64,000 bases of DNA from Begonia masoniana (lineage: Eukaryota > Streptophyta > Magnoliopsida > Cucurbitales > Begoniaceae). The first letter of the stretch is position 1. The number at the start of each line of letters is the position of its first letter. The position numbers and the translations under genes were made by a program. The DNA lies in NCBI GenBank assembly GCA_022432975.1, contig CM039509.1:46619167-46683166 (forward strand). Direction: 5' to 3'. Below the pieces are notes generated by a model. The model searched no databases. It saw nothing but the letters and a program-made list of their open reading frames with translations, and was not told the origin of the DNA. This document shows, piece after piece, positions 24,607 through 35,800 of this stretch.

Positions 24607-24770
24607 CTTCCGATAGAATTAAACCTACATCATTCGATGGCTTTTCTGAAGACATCTTCCGATAGAATTAAACCTACATCATCCGATGGCTTTTCTGAAG
24701 ACATCTTCCGATAGAATTAAACCTACATCATCCGATAGCTTTTCTGAAGACATCTTTCGATAGAGAACAC
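24607..24770 (+). repeat. 49-bp minisatellite, first block
   Basis: About three copies of a 49-bp unit beginning ACATCTTCCGATAGAATT and containing a second, related core CATCATCCGATGG. Each unit thus carries two copies of an ACATCnnCCGAT core. The block is separated by about 370 bp of ordinary LTR sequence from a larger block of the same unit. Confidence 0.85.
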
Positions 24771-25138
24771 AGCGACATTTCAACTATTTCTTGCTATGGA
24801 AGCACAACTCTAAGTACAGAAAAGAATTTACTTATTTCACCACAACCATTCAAAAACAGTTCAAATCATTGCATTACTCAAGTCCAGTATAATCCAGTGT
24901 AAAAAAAAAAAAACAACGGGATACTATTATCAGAAAAGTCTCAAAGTACTTTTGAAAACATCAAAGCAACTTCTATCATCAGAAAGTTTAATATGCTCAA
25001 ATTGAAATCATTGTCCACTAAACATTCACAACCACTGACACCAGTTAAACCGCCCCATCAGATGCCAGATCGATGCCTGATCGCACCCCTCCAACCTGCC
25101 TAGTCCTCAACCAACTCAGAGAATTCACCTGCAGTATC

Positions 25139-25645
25139 CTCATAAACCTACATCATCCGATGGCTTTTCTGAAGACATCTTCCGATAGAATTAAACCTAC
25201 ATCATCCGATGGCTTTTCTGAAGACATCTTCCGATAGAATTAAACCTACATCATCCGATAGCTTTTCTGAAGACATCTTCCGATAGAATTAAACCTACAT
25301 CATCCGATGGCTTTTCTGAAGACATCTTCCGATAGAATTAAACCTACATCATCCGATGGCTTTTCTGAAGACATCTTCCGATAGAATTAAACCTACATCA
25401 TCCGATGGCTTTTCTGAAGACATCTTCCGATAGAATTAAACCTACATCATCCGATGGCTTTTCTGAAGACATCTTCCGATAGAATTAAACCTACATCATC
25501 CGATGGCTTTTCTGAAGACATCTTCCGATAGAATTAAACCTACATCATCCGATGGCTTTTCTGAAGACATCTTCCGATAGAATTAAACCTACATCATCCG
25601 ATGGCTTTTCTGAAGACATCTTCCGATAGAATTAAACCTACATGA
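25139..25645 (+). repeat. 49-bp minisatellite, second block
   Basis: About ten near-identical copies of the 49-bp unit in perfect register; the only obvious variant is GATAG for GATGG in one unit. The block begins in mid-unit ('cataaacctacatcatccg') directly after non-repeat sequence, so it looks like a copied or slipped piece of the first block. Confidence 0.9.
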
Positions 25646-26273
25646 TGCATGACATACAAAATCATTCACAAGATACTTAACCCTACTGTTTTGTGATGTA
25701 GGCCCGAAGGCACATGCATACTTTACTTACCTGGCTTCTGAAAATTGTTTGGTCGCTAGCTACTTCAGAAATCTGCTCACCTAAGTTCATAACATAATAT
25801 AAATCAAAACTTCACTAAACCTTACCAAGAATCAAACAGTGGTTCGAGGAATCCAATTAGAAACTCTACTACTCGAGCATTCCCCTTTTATCACTAAAAC
25901 CCGAATCTACGCTCAATCTCAGCTTTCTCAAAATCCTCACATTGTACTTCTTCAGGTATTTAACCACTATATCATAAGAGAAATGAGGAAAACTTACCTA
26001 AGTCGGAGGAGAATCGGGTAAGGAAAATCACCTAGAGAGCTCGGCTGCTTGAGCTGAAAACCCGAAGAGAAAAGTATGAAATGGTGGCGGCTACAGTGCA
26101 TTAAACCCAATCTCTCTTTCCTTAAATACGTTATCCACTTTTAAAAATGTAATTTACTCTAATGCCCTTGCCTAGTCTAGTCATTCAATAACCCTACTTA
26201 AATTATTGACTAATAAAGTGTATACAATTAATAATAAAAGAGTTGGTTCGATAGAACCGGGTGTTACAGGATC

Positions 26274-27567
26274 TTAATAGTTTTGAAGGCTCTAGATGCT
26301 GCCAATGTCCAATGAAATTCGCACTTTTTCATAGACTCGGTAACAGGAACCATAATTGTACTAAAACCTTTGATGAATCGACGATAAAAGGTAACTAGTC
26401 CGTGAAAGCTTTGAACTTCATTTAAGCTTTTAGGCTCAGGCCAATCAACAATTGCTTTAACCTTTATGGGGTCAAGGGACACTCCTGTCGTAGAGACTAA
26501 AGCCCAAGAATGTAACACTCTCCGTGAAAAATGCACACTTTTTAACATTAGCATAGAGGCTTGAAGATCGAAGCATGGTGCAAACTTGTTGGAGATGACC
26601 TTGATGTTGTTCTAAAGTTTGACTAAAAATGAGGATGTCATCGAAGTAAACAACGAGAAACTTTCCCATAAAAGGTCTAACAGCATGAATCATTACTCTC
26701 ATAAAGGTGTTTGGGGCGTTGGTGAGTCCAAATGGCATGACAAGCCACTCATAAAGACCATCATTTGTTTTGAATGCGGTCTTCCATTCGTCTCCAGGAC
26801 GAATCCTTATTTGGTGATACCTACTTCTCAGGTAAATTTTTGAGAAAATCTTAGCATTAGCCATTAAATCCAACAAGTCATCAAATCTAGGGATGAGAAA
26901 ACGATACTTTACAGTAATCTTGTTGATGGCCCGACTATCAATGCACATTCTCCAAATACCATCTTTCTTTGGGGTCAAAAGAGCTGTAACTGCACAAGGG
27001 CTTAAACTTTCACGAATAAATCTTTTATTTAAAAGTTCGTTTATTTGTCGCTGGAGTTCAACATGCTCAGTGGGGTTCATTCTATAGTGAAGCAAGTTTG
27101 GAAGGGATTCCACAGGGATGAATTCAATTTCGTGTTGAATATCTTATAATAAGGGTAACTGGTTAGGGAGGTCTTCAGAAAAGACGTCCTTAAATTCATC
27201 AATGATTGACTGGGCTTCTGCAGAGATTATGAGTGGAGGGTTTGACCCATTCTCTACTACCAACATGACAAAAACAATTGAATCGCTTTTAAGTGAACGC
27301 TCAAACTTCGTAGGAGTAATAATATTTAATCCTTTATGTTCAACAATTTTCTTTGCCTGACGAGTCTCCAGTGGTTTTAGGCTTGGGGCAAGGAGATTAA
27401 GCTGAATTTTCTTTCCCTAGAATACAAAAGAACAAAAATTTGATCGACCGTGGATAGTGATGTCCAAATCAAACAACCAAGGACGACCGAGGATGACATG
27501 ACTGACATCCATGGGAATGACATCGCACCAAAGTTGTTCTTTGTATTCAAGGAACTGAATGAGAACC
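26274..27567 (-). pseudogene. Ty3/gypsy reverse transcriptase and protease C-terminus, antisense
   Basis: Minus-strand reading gives protease C-terminal text ('VSHVILGRPWLFDLD'), a linker, then reverse transcriptase from about 27113 down to 26472: '[16 protein letters not shown]', '[20 protein letters not shown]', '[17 protein letters not shown]' and the catalytic '[12 protein letters not shown]'. The YFDD box is typical of plant Ty3 elements. It continues after a frame change to '[20 protein letters not shown]' and the start of RNase H. Stops and shifts make it non-functional. Orientation is opposite to the flanking LTRs. Confidence 0.9.
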
Positions 27568-30552
27568 TGTAACGCCCCGAATTATATAAACCCGGTTCGC
27601 TACACATAATACTGAACCACACTATGACATTCTGAGAAAATTTCAAAATTTCACTCAACGGTCAAAGTTTGACCCTTAAAATGTTAAAACTTGCAGCGGA
27701 AATTCATATGTATAAAACAACATTTATTAATTAATTAAAATATTAAAGATAATTGGTTGAAAGAAAACAAACAAAACAGAACACGTCCACCGCTGAACAA
27801 TTCCAGCGATAGAAATAGAAACAAAAGGCATTCACCACTAAACAATGTCGGCGGTAGAAGCAAAAACAAAAGGTTTCTTTTGCTACCAACGTCCACCGCT
27901 CATGTCAGCCGAATGACACGTCGACTTCTCACGTCTACCGCTCACATCCACCGATCATAAAACGACAAAACCTATTACTCACATCCACCGATCACAAAAC
28001 GACAAAACCTAGTACTCACATCCACCGATCACAAAACGACAAAACTTATTACTCACATCCACCGATCACAAAACGACAAAACCTATTGCTCACATCCACC
28101 GATCACAAAACGACAAAACCTATTACTCACATCCACCGATAGACTACATCCACCGATAGACTACATCCACCGCTAGACTACATCCACCGATAGACTACAT
28201 CCACCGATAGACTACATCCACCGATAGACTACATCCACCGATAGACTACATCCACCGATAGACTACATCCACCGATCACAAAACGACAAAACCTATTACT
28301 CACATCCACCGATCACAAAACGACAAAACCTATTACTCACATCCACCGATCACAAAACGACAAAACCTATTACTCACATCCACCGATAGACTACATCCAC
28401 CGATAGACTACATCCACCGATCACAAAACGACAAAACCTATTACTCACATCCACCGATCACAAAACGACAAAACCTATTACTCACATCCACCGATCACAA
28501 AACGACAAAACCTATTACTCACATCCACCGATCACAAAACGACAAAACCTATTACTCACATCCACCGATCACAAAACGACAAAACCTATTACTCACATCC
28601 ACCGATCACAAAACGACAAAACCTAGTACTCACATCCACCGATCACAAAACGACAAAACCTAGTACTCACATCCACCGATCACAAAACGACAAAACCTAT
28701 TACTCACATCCACCGATAGACTACATCCACCGATAGACTACATCCACCGATAGACTACATCCACCGATAGACTACATCCACCGATAGACTACATCCACCG
28801 ATAGACTACATCCACCGATAGACTACATCCACCGATCACAAAACGACAAAACCTATTACTCACATCCACCGATCACAAAACGACAAAACCTAGTACTCAC
28901 ATCCACCGATCACAAAACGACAAAACCTATTACTCACATCCACCGATAGACTACATCCACCGATAGACTACATCCACCGATAGACTACATCCACCGATAG
29001 ACTACATCCACCGATAGACTACATCCACCGATAGACTACATCCACCGATAGACTACATCCACCGATAGACTACATCCACCGATAGACTACATCCATCGAT
29101 AGATTACATCCACCGATAGACTACATCCACCGGTGAACAGCAACACTCTAAACAAACAGGCAACTCTGCCTACTAAAAGAACTGGTAAATTTTAACAGCA
29201 GCTATTCAAAACAACATAAATCCACAACTTTATAAATCCAGAATAACAATCTACAACTAAAACCAAATCGTGTTTTTCATAATCAGAAGAGCTCCAAATT
29301 AATAAAAACATTAAACTCTTGCTGTCATTAACATTCTTAGCATACTAAACTGAACATTGTTAACTAGACTTTAGCATACTAAAACTGAACCATTGTTAAC
29401 TAGACTTTCACACCTACTGACATTAGTTAAACCGCCTCATCAGAGCACCAAACCGTGGCATAACTGTGCTCCATCAACTTCACCTATTCTTCGATACATT
29501 CAGAGAATTCACCTGTTGCAACCTCAGCACCTATATCACAAAACTCATCTATTAGCCTAATGCTAAGTAAGTAAAGCAACAATGAAATGATCTGCTGAAA
29601 CATAAATCCTAGACATGCAGTTTCTACTTTCACATCTCTGTTGCATTCACGTTCTTTCTCTGATCTGATCTCTCGGTTCCATTGGGAGTTGGATCATTTT
29701 TTCCAAAGTCATACATCCTCTTCATAAATTAAGGGGCGGATTAGTTCCTTTAACAGCTGATCTGATCCTAAATTCCATTGGAAAGCGGATCAATTTTCCC
29801 AAAGTCATACATCCACTTCATAAATAAAGGGGCAGATTAGTTCCCTTAACAGCTGATCTATTACATTCTGTTCATACCTTGTCATGCCATTACATGTAAA
29901 TTCTTTTTCGTGTTCTTTCCAAAACATTATACATGACATATAGAAAACATTCAAACAAGCATAAACCTACTGTTTTGTGATGTAGACCCGAAGGCACACA
30001 CATACTCTATTTACCTGGTTTCTTGGAAAAGCTTGGTTGCAAACTACTTCGGGTTTTGCTCAAACCTATAGCCGTAGACGGAGTATTAGTTAAGCTTCAT
30101 TCTAAACTATCCTCAAATCTACCAGAACTCATAAGGAAACTAGTTTGGGAAACTCAGATCATCAAGCATTCCTGATATGCCCCGAACCCGAACTAACTCT
30201 CACTTACAGCATTCTCAAAACTCGCATTTAAAATCTCCTCTAACATCGATAGCTAAAATGTAACAAGAAATCGAAGTATAACTCACCTAGCTTGGAGAAA
30301 ATGGGAGGGAAAATCGCAGAGAGAAACTCTGCTTAGCTGAGCTGAATGCCGAGAAAGGAAAATGAGAAAACAGTAACGGCTAAACCTCATTAAACCCTCC
30401 CTTAAATACGTTATCCACTATAGATCTCCATTTACCATTATGCCCTTACTTAGTCACTCATTAACCTAATCAATATTTCTCTCAATTTTATCTATAAACT
30501 GTACACTATTAGATGACAAGGTAAAATCGGTTCGATGGAACCGGGTGTTACA
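27568..30552 (+). mobile_element. Long solo LTR 2 (same family), minisatellite-bearing
   Basis: 2985 bp, beginning TGTAACGCCCCGAATTA and ending AACCGGGTGTTACA. It is flanked by GAACC on the left (27563-27567) and GAACA on the right (30553-30557), a 5-bp duplication with one change. It shares 'aaaacttgcagcggaaat' near the start with solo LTR 1 and interrupts the antisense protease. There is no coding sequence. A 1.18-kb two-unit minisatellite (27944-29122) accounts for much of its extra length. Confidence 0.8.
27944..29122 (+). repeat. Two-unit minisatellite: 37-bp (A) and 17-bp (B) units in blocks
   Basis: Two units share the 12-bp head ACATCCACCGAT. A is 37 bp (head plus a tail starting cacaaaacgacaaaacc); B is 17 bp (head plus agact). 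Counting from the sequence, the order is A5 B8 A3 B2 A8 B7 A3 B11, with every block boundary in register and few point variants (agtactc for attactc; one gctagact). Tails never mix within a unit. A degenerate relative of the A unit ('ccgatcactaaacgacaac') is present in solo LTR 1 near 24560, so A is probably the older form. Confidence 0.9.
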
Positions 30553-31275
30553 GAACAAAACAACGCTCTTTCACAGATATGGAGGAAGTGTCAATCCATG
30601 AGACATTATAAGGTCGAGGATGAGGAACAGGTTACGGTAGCTACAGATACTGCATTAATACAACTACCACTATCCACAATGATTTTGCAGTCTTTGTTAT
30701 TGACTTTGATATATGTGTGGAAAATAGAATGATGATGCTAATCTTCAACGTCTTTAGGTTGGGTAAGCGTACATCTCACGACGCTCAGTCGAGGTGAATT
30801 AGAGGGAGTAGGCATAGAAATGGGTCGAATACATCCTAAAAAATTATCATTGTCCACATCTTCAAATTCCTCAAGGTTAGGTTCATAAATTTGCTCTTCA
30901 CTCGTCGCCCCAACTACATTTTTACATTCTTGTAAGACTAAGTTTCGGCTAAGGCAATTTAAATAAATGTGGCCAAAACCTTTACAATTGAAACATTGTA
31001 GACACGACGAACTTCGCGAACTGTCTACACTTTTTTCTTTGTTTTCTCTCGCCAAAGGGGTATTTGATGGAGGAGGTCTTAGAAGAGACTTAGGAGTAAC
31101 AGGAGTTGGGACTGAGGGAGGTCTATTGTCGCTTCGTTTACCATAAGGTATTTTCATCACTACTCATAGTCTCGAACTAATGAATATGCATGATCTAAGG
31201 AATTGATACCTCGTAGAATAAGTTCACGTCTTAGATCATCTCTTACAGGTTGGAAATCAACTTCTTTCTCCTCCT
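30553..31275 (-). pseudogene. Ty3/gypsy gag C-terminus and protease start, antisense
   Basis: Minus-strand gag text 'VRDDLRRELILRGINSLDHA' near 31160-31250 is followed after a stop by a CCHC zinc knuckle near 30960-31010 ('CFNCKGFGHIYLNC', C-x2-C-x4-H-x4-C). The retropepsin active-site motif 'IIVDSGSCINAVS' comes next, near 30655-30700. The gag N-terminus is absent: homology stops close to 31270, where plus-strand PDS5-like sequence begins. This is the upstream end of the antisense gag-pol block. Confidence 0.85.
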
Positions 31276-32049
31276 TCTTCTCTGCAGGGTCTCCTCTCTC
31301 TTCTCGACCAAGTGGATGATTGTTTGTCAAAGGTAGGACAATCCCCTTCTGAATCAATACAGAAAGCACTTTTTGCTTCCCAGAAGGCATTGATATCTGA
31401 CCAACTTCTAACGCATTCAGATATTGATGTTAAAGTTGTAGTTTCCTCTTGCCTTATTGAGATAACTAGGATCACTGCTCATGTTTCTCCCTATGATGAT
31501 GAGAAAATGAAGGTAGTATTTCACCTTATTATATCCTCATTGGAAAATATATCTGATAATTCATGCCGATCTTTTAAGAAGAGAGTAACGATTCTCGAAA
31601 CCATTGTCGAGGTTAGGATGTATATGGTTATGTTAGATCTTGAATGTGATAATTTGATTCTTAAAATGTTCTATTGCTTCCTTAGGAATATAAGGGATTA
31701 TCATCCAGAAAATGTGCTCTTGTCAATGGAGAGAATCATGACCCTAGTTTTGGAAGAAAGTGAAGATATAAATGTGAAACTATTCACAGTCATATTAGTT
31801 GTTGCAATGTGGAACAAGGAGGAAGTATTGCCCATTGCTCGAAAGTTAGGCGAAAAGGTACTTGAAAATTGTTCTACTAAGTTGAAACCCTACATAAGTC
31901 AGGCTGTAACACAGGTGGGTACCCCCATAGAAGATTACAGTGATGTAGTTTCCTCTTTATGCCAAGCGACCCTCAGCTCTGTAGAACTTGATGATTTTCC
32001 TACTGCTAGCAAAAAGATGGGAACTGCAGTAGATAAACCTTCAGAGTAA
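31276..32049 (+). pseudogene. PDS5-like cohesin regulator fragment captured in the retrotransposon
   Basis: An intronless open frame of about 250 codons resembles the N-terminal HEAT-repeat region of plant PDS5 (sister-chromatid cohesion protein, binds cohesin to control its release and stability). Diagnostic stretches include 'LLDQVDDCLSKVGQSP', 'HSDIDVKVVVSSCLIEITRI', 'MLDLECDNLILKMF', 'RDYHPENVLLSMERIMTLVL', 'EESEDINVK' and 'ARKLGEKVLENC'. It starts directly after a pyrimidine-rich tract ending in cag at about 31290 and ends at a stop before chromodomain sequence. Lack of introns across this length suggests capture from spliced RNA. It has no start codon of its own that is conserved and has changes at conserved positions, so it is probably not functional. 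Confidence 0.8.
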
Positions 32050-32052
32050 GTT

Positions 32053-32580
32053 ATGAGAAATGGAAGCGCCTTTAATGTAGACCATGTTCTGGGAAAGCTG
32101 GAAGTTAAACAGGAGGATGGAAAACCCATTTACCAATCAAGGAATTTTGATCGTGACTTTAATGTCGAAGACTTGGTAGCTTATAAATGTCATTTTAAGC
32201 CATATGTTGATCTTTTTCTTCCTCCATCTATCGATTTTGATCCTACTAACTCTGCTTTCCCAACAGCTCCTATCACAACACACGAGGATAAAATTGATAC
32301 TATTTTAGGTGAACAGATTGTATTTACTAATGAAGGTAAGGTTCAACGCTTTCTAGTTCGTTGGGTAGGTCGACCAAATAATAAATGTATGTGGATGTCC
32401 AGGGATGTACTCCAACATTTGGATCTAGACCTCTTGGAGCTCTTCCAGAGTCATCAAGATCTTTCTTTTCCAAATTCTGGGATAGTTCGAAAAGATTCCC
32501 GATCCAAGCCCCCAGTCACACTAGTTTATGGTCACCGACAGAAGGTTGCTCAGCCCCTTAACTTATGGTCGGGAGATTGA
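32053..32580 (+). pseudogene. Ty3/gypsy integrase C-terminus with chromodomain
   Basis: Plus-strand frame directly upstream of the right LTR. It holds the region typical of plant chromoviral integrase C-termini: 'FDRDFNVEDLVAYKCHFKPY', then 'DKIDTILGEQIVFTNEGKVQ', 'RFLVRWVGRP', 'MWMSRDVLQHLDLDLLEL', ending at 32580. The chromodomain normally guides integration to modified chromatin. It agrees in strand with the LTRs and PBS and disagrees with the gag-pol block. The integrase zinc finger and DDE core are absent. Confidence 0.8.
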
Positions 32581-32641
32581 TTAGTTGCGGTATTATGGTT
32601 CTTTCAATTTGACTGGGTTGTTTTTTCTACCTCGGGAGAGT

Positions 32642-32980
32642 TGATGAGGACATCCTTGACATTTTAGTTTGATTATTTATATGTTTTATTTATTTATTTC
32701 AGTTTAAGTTAATTTCTCGTCTTCTAGGGTTAGGGCCAAAGTTGTCTTTTCATTTTATATTGTTAGACCTAATTTTGCCTATTTAAGTCTATTATTGTAA
32801 CTAGGAAAGACAATTGAAGATGATTATTGAATGAATGACATGATGTCTATGTCCCAACCCTACTTTTCTCTCTAGCTTCCCCTCCCTTTCTCTTCTTCTC
32901 GGCTTTAATTCTCCTTCTATTTCTTCTCTTCTTCCCCCTCTTCGGCTATATTTCTTATTCTAATTTTGCTGCCTGCATCA
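32642..32980 (+). repeat. 3' LTR
   Basis: 339 bp, TGATGAGGACATCC...GCCTGCATCA, homologous throughout to 22499-22838. It is preceded by a short purine-rich stretch (cgggagag) acting as polypurine tract and followed by the duplication GATTA. Confidence 0.85.
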
Positions 32981-32985
32981 GATTA

Positions 32986-33577
32986 CCCCTATTACTAGTT
33001 CTAGTGTCAGTATTTGTAGGGGAAGGACAACAAAATCTGATATTTAGAATCATTTTACTGTTGTTGAAAATTGACGATGATAACAATTCTAAAGCTAAAT
33101 ATAATCATTGTGGAATAACATATACATGTGATACACTGAAGAATGTGACATCAAGCTTGGAAAAATACATTTGTATTTGTGCAAAATTATTGGCAAATTT
33201 AGATGAGAAGCAAAAGACTTTGAGTTTTGAGAATATGAAGAACATGGTACAATAAATTTCATGTTTTAGTATTACTACTTGTCTAGAACTACTTGCGAAT
33301 ATAATAATTACTGATGAATTGTCTTTGTGGTTTGTTGAAGGAGAGAGTTTTAGAGTGTATTCCCAATATCTACAACCGAGATTTTCCATACCTTCTAGAG
33401 TTACTGTTGCTCGTGATATTTGTTATTTTTATGAAAAAGAACAAATGAAATTGAAAGAGTGCTTTAGAAGAACATCATAACGAGTATGTTTGACTACAGA
33501 TACATGAACTTCTATTCAAAATTTAAATTACATGGTTTTAACTGTTCATTATATTGATAGTGATTGGACTATGCATA
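32986..33577 (+). pseudogene. hAT copy 2 transposase, BED finger segment
   Basis: Resumption of the hAT after the retrotransposon. 'KAKYNHCGITYTC' and 'NLDEKQKTLSFENMKNM' align with the BED region of hAT copy 3 ('RAKCNHCSQSYAC', 'NRKQKTLSYQNMR'), but the first metal-binding Cys is Tyr and the first His is lost. Several stops follow. The frame breaks at the solo LTR inserted at 33583. Confidence 0.75.
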
Positions 33578-33582
33578 AGAGG

Positions 33583-34455
33583 TGATGTGAACCAAGGAAG
33601 GTCAAAAATCAAAGTTTCAATCAAAGATTTTCCAAATATAGATAAAGATTCGTTGAAGGAAGATGATGCATTTGAAAGTGTACAAAAAGAGTTTTTGATT
33701 AAAAAACTACGAGTAGAATCCAAAAAGATGTTTGAAGAGAGATGCATGAAGATTTATAAAGATCGGAGAGAGAGATATATAAAGATTCACCCGAGTTTGA
33801 AAGAGATAAAGATTCACACGGATTGGAGAGAGATAAAGATTTACGTGAACAAGAGGGATGAAAACACAACAACAAAACATGCACATGCAAAATCTATGCA
33901 GAGTTTCTTTTTCTCTATCAAATTTGGCAAACACTTATTTTCTAATTCTTGAAGAAAGGTGGACCACGAATTTAAGAAGGAGTGCCATGAAATTCATTAA
34001 TCAAATTGATCCAAGTTTCCTTTAATTATGTAGTCAAAGTTTCTTTTTATTAATTTGTTAAGTTTCCTAATTTTTAGATATTTCCTAATCTTTAGATGTT
34101 TTCTAATTACTTTCTTATTACATTAAAATATTTTGTAGCCTATTTAAAGACATAAATCTTGCAGCTTTATAGAAGGAATATACACGATTTTGAGTTATTC
34201 TTTGTGAGAATTTTCTCTTTGGTTCTTTGTGAATAACTAGATCTTCTTCAAGACAAAACTTGAAAGATCAACTTGATAGCTTTGGTTCTAACCACAAGTT
34301 TGGTTACCGGTCAAGCTCCTTGTTTGATAACTTTGGTTCTGTCGGCAAAATTTGATTGGGGTCAAGTTCCTTATACTTGATTTCAAAGGCGTTCTTGAGT
34401 TTCTATTCCGCGTTGTTGAAGGGACTCGGGTTTCATATACCCATGGTTCTCATCA
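33583..34455. mobile_element. 873-bp solo LTR-like insertion
   Basis: Begins TGATGTGAACC and ends TTCTCATCA, flanked by the perfect 5-bp duplication AGAGG (33578-33582, 34456-34460). Removing it rejoins hAT text homologous to copy 3. Inside, around 33740-33850, are about three loose copies of a ~35-bp 'gagagagataaagattca' repeat. The first third is open for 132 codons but resembles no protein I know. Confidence 0.75.
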
Positions 34456-34460
34456 AGAGG

Positions 34461-35795
34461 ATTTTGAATTTGTGTTTGATTTCGAATCATAAAGGTGACA
34501 CAATTGGTAAATAAGTAGAAAAATATTTATTTAAATAGGGAATTGAAAATGTGTTGATTGTTACAGTTGATAATACTTTTTCAAATGATGTTGCAATTTC
34601 ATATTTGATCAAAAGTGTTAGAAATTGGAATGATTTGATTTTGAAATGAGAATACATGCATGTGCGATGTTTTGCACACATATTGAACTTGATTATATGT
34701 GATGGCTTGAAAGATCATCAATAGGCTATTAGTAGAGTACGTAGAGTTGTTAAGTATGTTCTATCTTCACTTGCAAGGTTAAATTTTTTTAAGAATTATG
34801 TTGATAATGTTAATATCGCATGCAAAAGTAGTGTTTCTCTTGATGTATCTATAAGATGGAATTCTACATATTTGATGTTAGCAAACGCTGAAAAATTTGA
34901 AAAAGCTTTTGACAAGTTAATGAAAACTGATAGTAATTATGTTGGTGATTTGAGTGGAGAATCACCTCTCACTACAACAGATTGGGCGAATATTAGATAA
35001 TTTGTTAAGTTTTTTAAAAAATTATGATACAACTGTGATTGTTTCAGCCTCTTTGCATGTGATATTAAATATTTATTTTAGTAAAGTATGCAATTTGAAA
35101 ATAGTTATCATGGAGTATGCTGAGTCTGACAATCCATCATTGAGGAATATGACTATTGGAATGTAAGGAAAATTTGACAAGTACTTGGAAAGTTGTGAGA
35201 AAATTAATTTTTTAATGTACGTTGTAGTTGTATTAGATTCGAGATGTGAAATACAATTTTTGCAACATTGTCTTACTATGTGGGTTGATAATAATAAAAC
35301 AACAAATTTGCTGAGTCAAGTACAAACTGTGATTAACAAATTATATGTTCAATACAATTTGGATTTGGGGTTAAATATGTCACAATATTATTGTAGAATA
35401 AGTGTTGTCACATCTTCATTCACAAGACAAATTACTAGTTTTGGCCACAATAAGGTATATGAGATGTTTTGTAGCCGTCATAGTAAGCGAAATTCTTTAA
35501 GTAAGAGGACGGAAGTTGATCTATATTTATCTGAAGAATTGAAAAAAATTTAGACAATAAAGATAATTTGGCATGGTGGAAAGTGAATTCATTGAAATAT
35601 CCAATATGAAGTAAAATTGCAAAAGATATATTGGTTATTTATATTTCCACTATTCCTTCGGAGTCAGCTTTCAGTTGTGGATAACGTGTTCTGTATTCTT
35701 TTTGTAGTTCTTTGTCAGCAACGACTGTCGAGGCACTTATTTGCACTCAAAGTTGGATTCGTGAGGCAAAACATAATGTAGTCAATTATAATGAC
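34461..35795 (+). pseudogene. hAT copy 2 transposase, core and dimerisation segment
   Basis: Catalytic core and C-terminus with scattered stops: the segment equivalent to 'DNTSSNDVAISYLV', then 'ILNLIICDGLKDH', 'LDSRCEIQFLQHCLTM', 'GHNKVYEMFCSRH', and C-terminal 'TVEALICTQSWIREAKHN' ending at the 35801 insertion. It aligns along its length with copy 3 (43945-45987 on the minus strand), so both derive from one transposase lineage despite different terminal sequences. Confidence 0.8.
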
Positions 35796-35800
35796 GTGGT

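Larger units (their letters stand above)
24070..26268 (+). mobile_element. Long solo LTR 1 (TGTAACGCCCC...GGGTGTTACA)
   Basis: 2199 bp beginning TGTAACGCCCCGAGTT and ending AACCGGGTGTTACA, flanked by the perfect 5-bp duplication GGATC (24065-24069, 26269-26273). It interrupts antisense pol between RT and RNase H. There is no PBS, polypurine tract or coding sequence, so it is a solo LTR left by recombination. The start and end match the insertions at 27568-30552 and the end of 5216-7256. Long LTRs starting TGTAAC are known in Del/Tekay chromoviruses, but the family is inferred. Two blocks of a 49-bp minisatellite lie inside. Confidence 0.85.
22499..32980 (+). mobile_element. Chromovirus-type LTR retrotransposon with host gene fragments and inverted gag-pol
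   Basis: Both LTRs (22499-22838 and 32642-32980) begin TG and end CA, and the element is flanked by the perfect 5-bp duplication GATTA (22494-22498, 32981-32985), so it is one insertion. A plus-strand PBS follows the left LTR. In order the interior holds: a leader with an ACTGTTCATC repeat; a plus-strand sucrase/ferredoxin-like fragment; a minus-strand gag-protease-RT-RNaseH block split by two solo LTRs; a plus-strand PDS5-like open frame; a plus-strand integrase C-terminus with chromodomain; and the right LTR. The integrase catalytic core is missing. By eye the LTRs differ at roughly 20 positions in 340, so the insertion is neither new nor ancient. Confidence 0.8.

Noticed and set aside
27944..29122. 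CRISPR-like regular direct repeats
   Set aside because: The 'spacers' are identical tails, not unique sequences. Units are 17 and 37 bp, there are no cas genes, and the setting is a plant LTR. It is a minisatellite.
31312..32049. Functional PDS5 gene
   Set aside because: Only an N-terminal part without introns or a conserved start, inside a retrotransposon and with changes at conserved positions.
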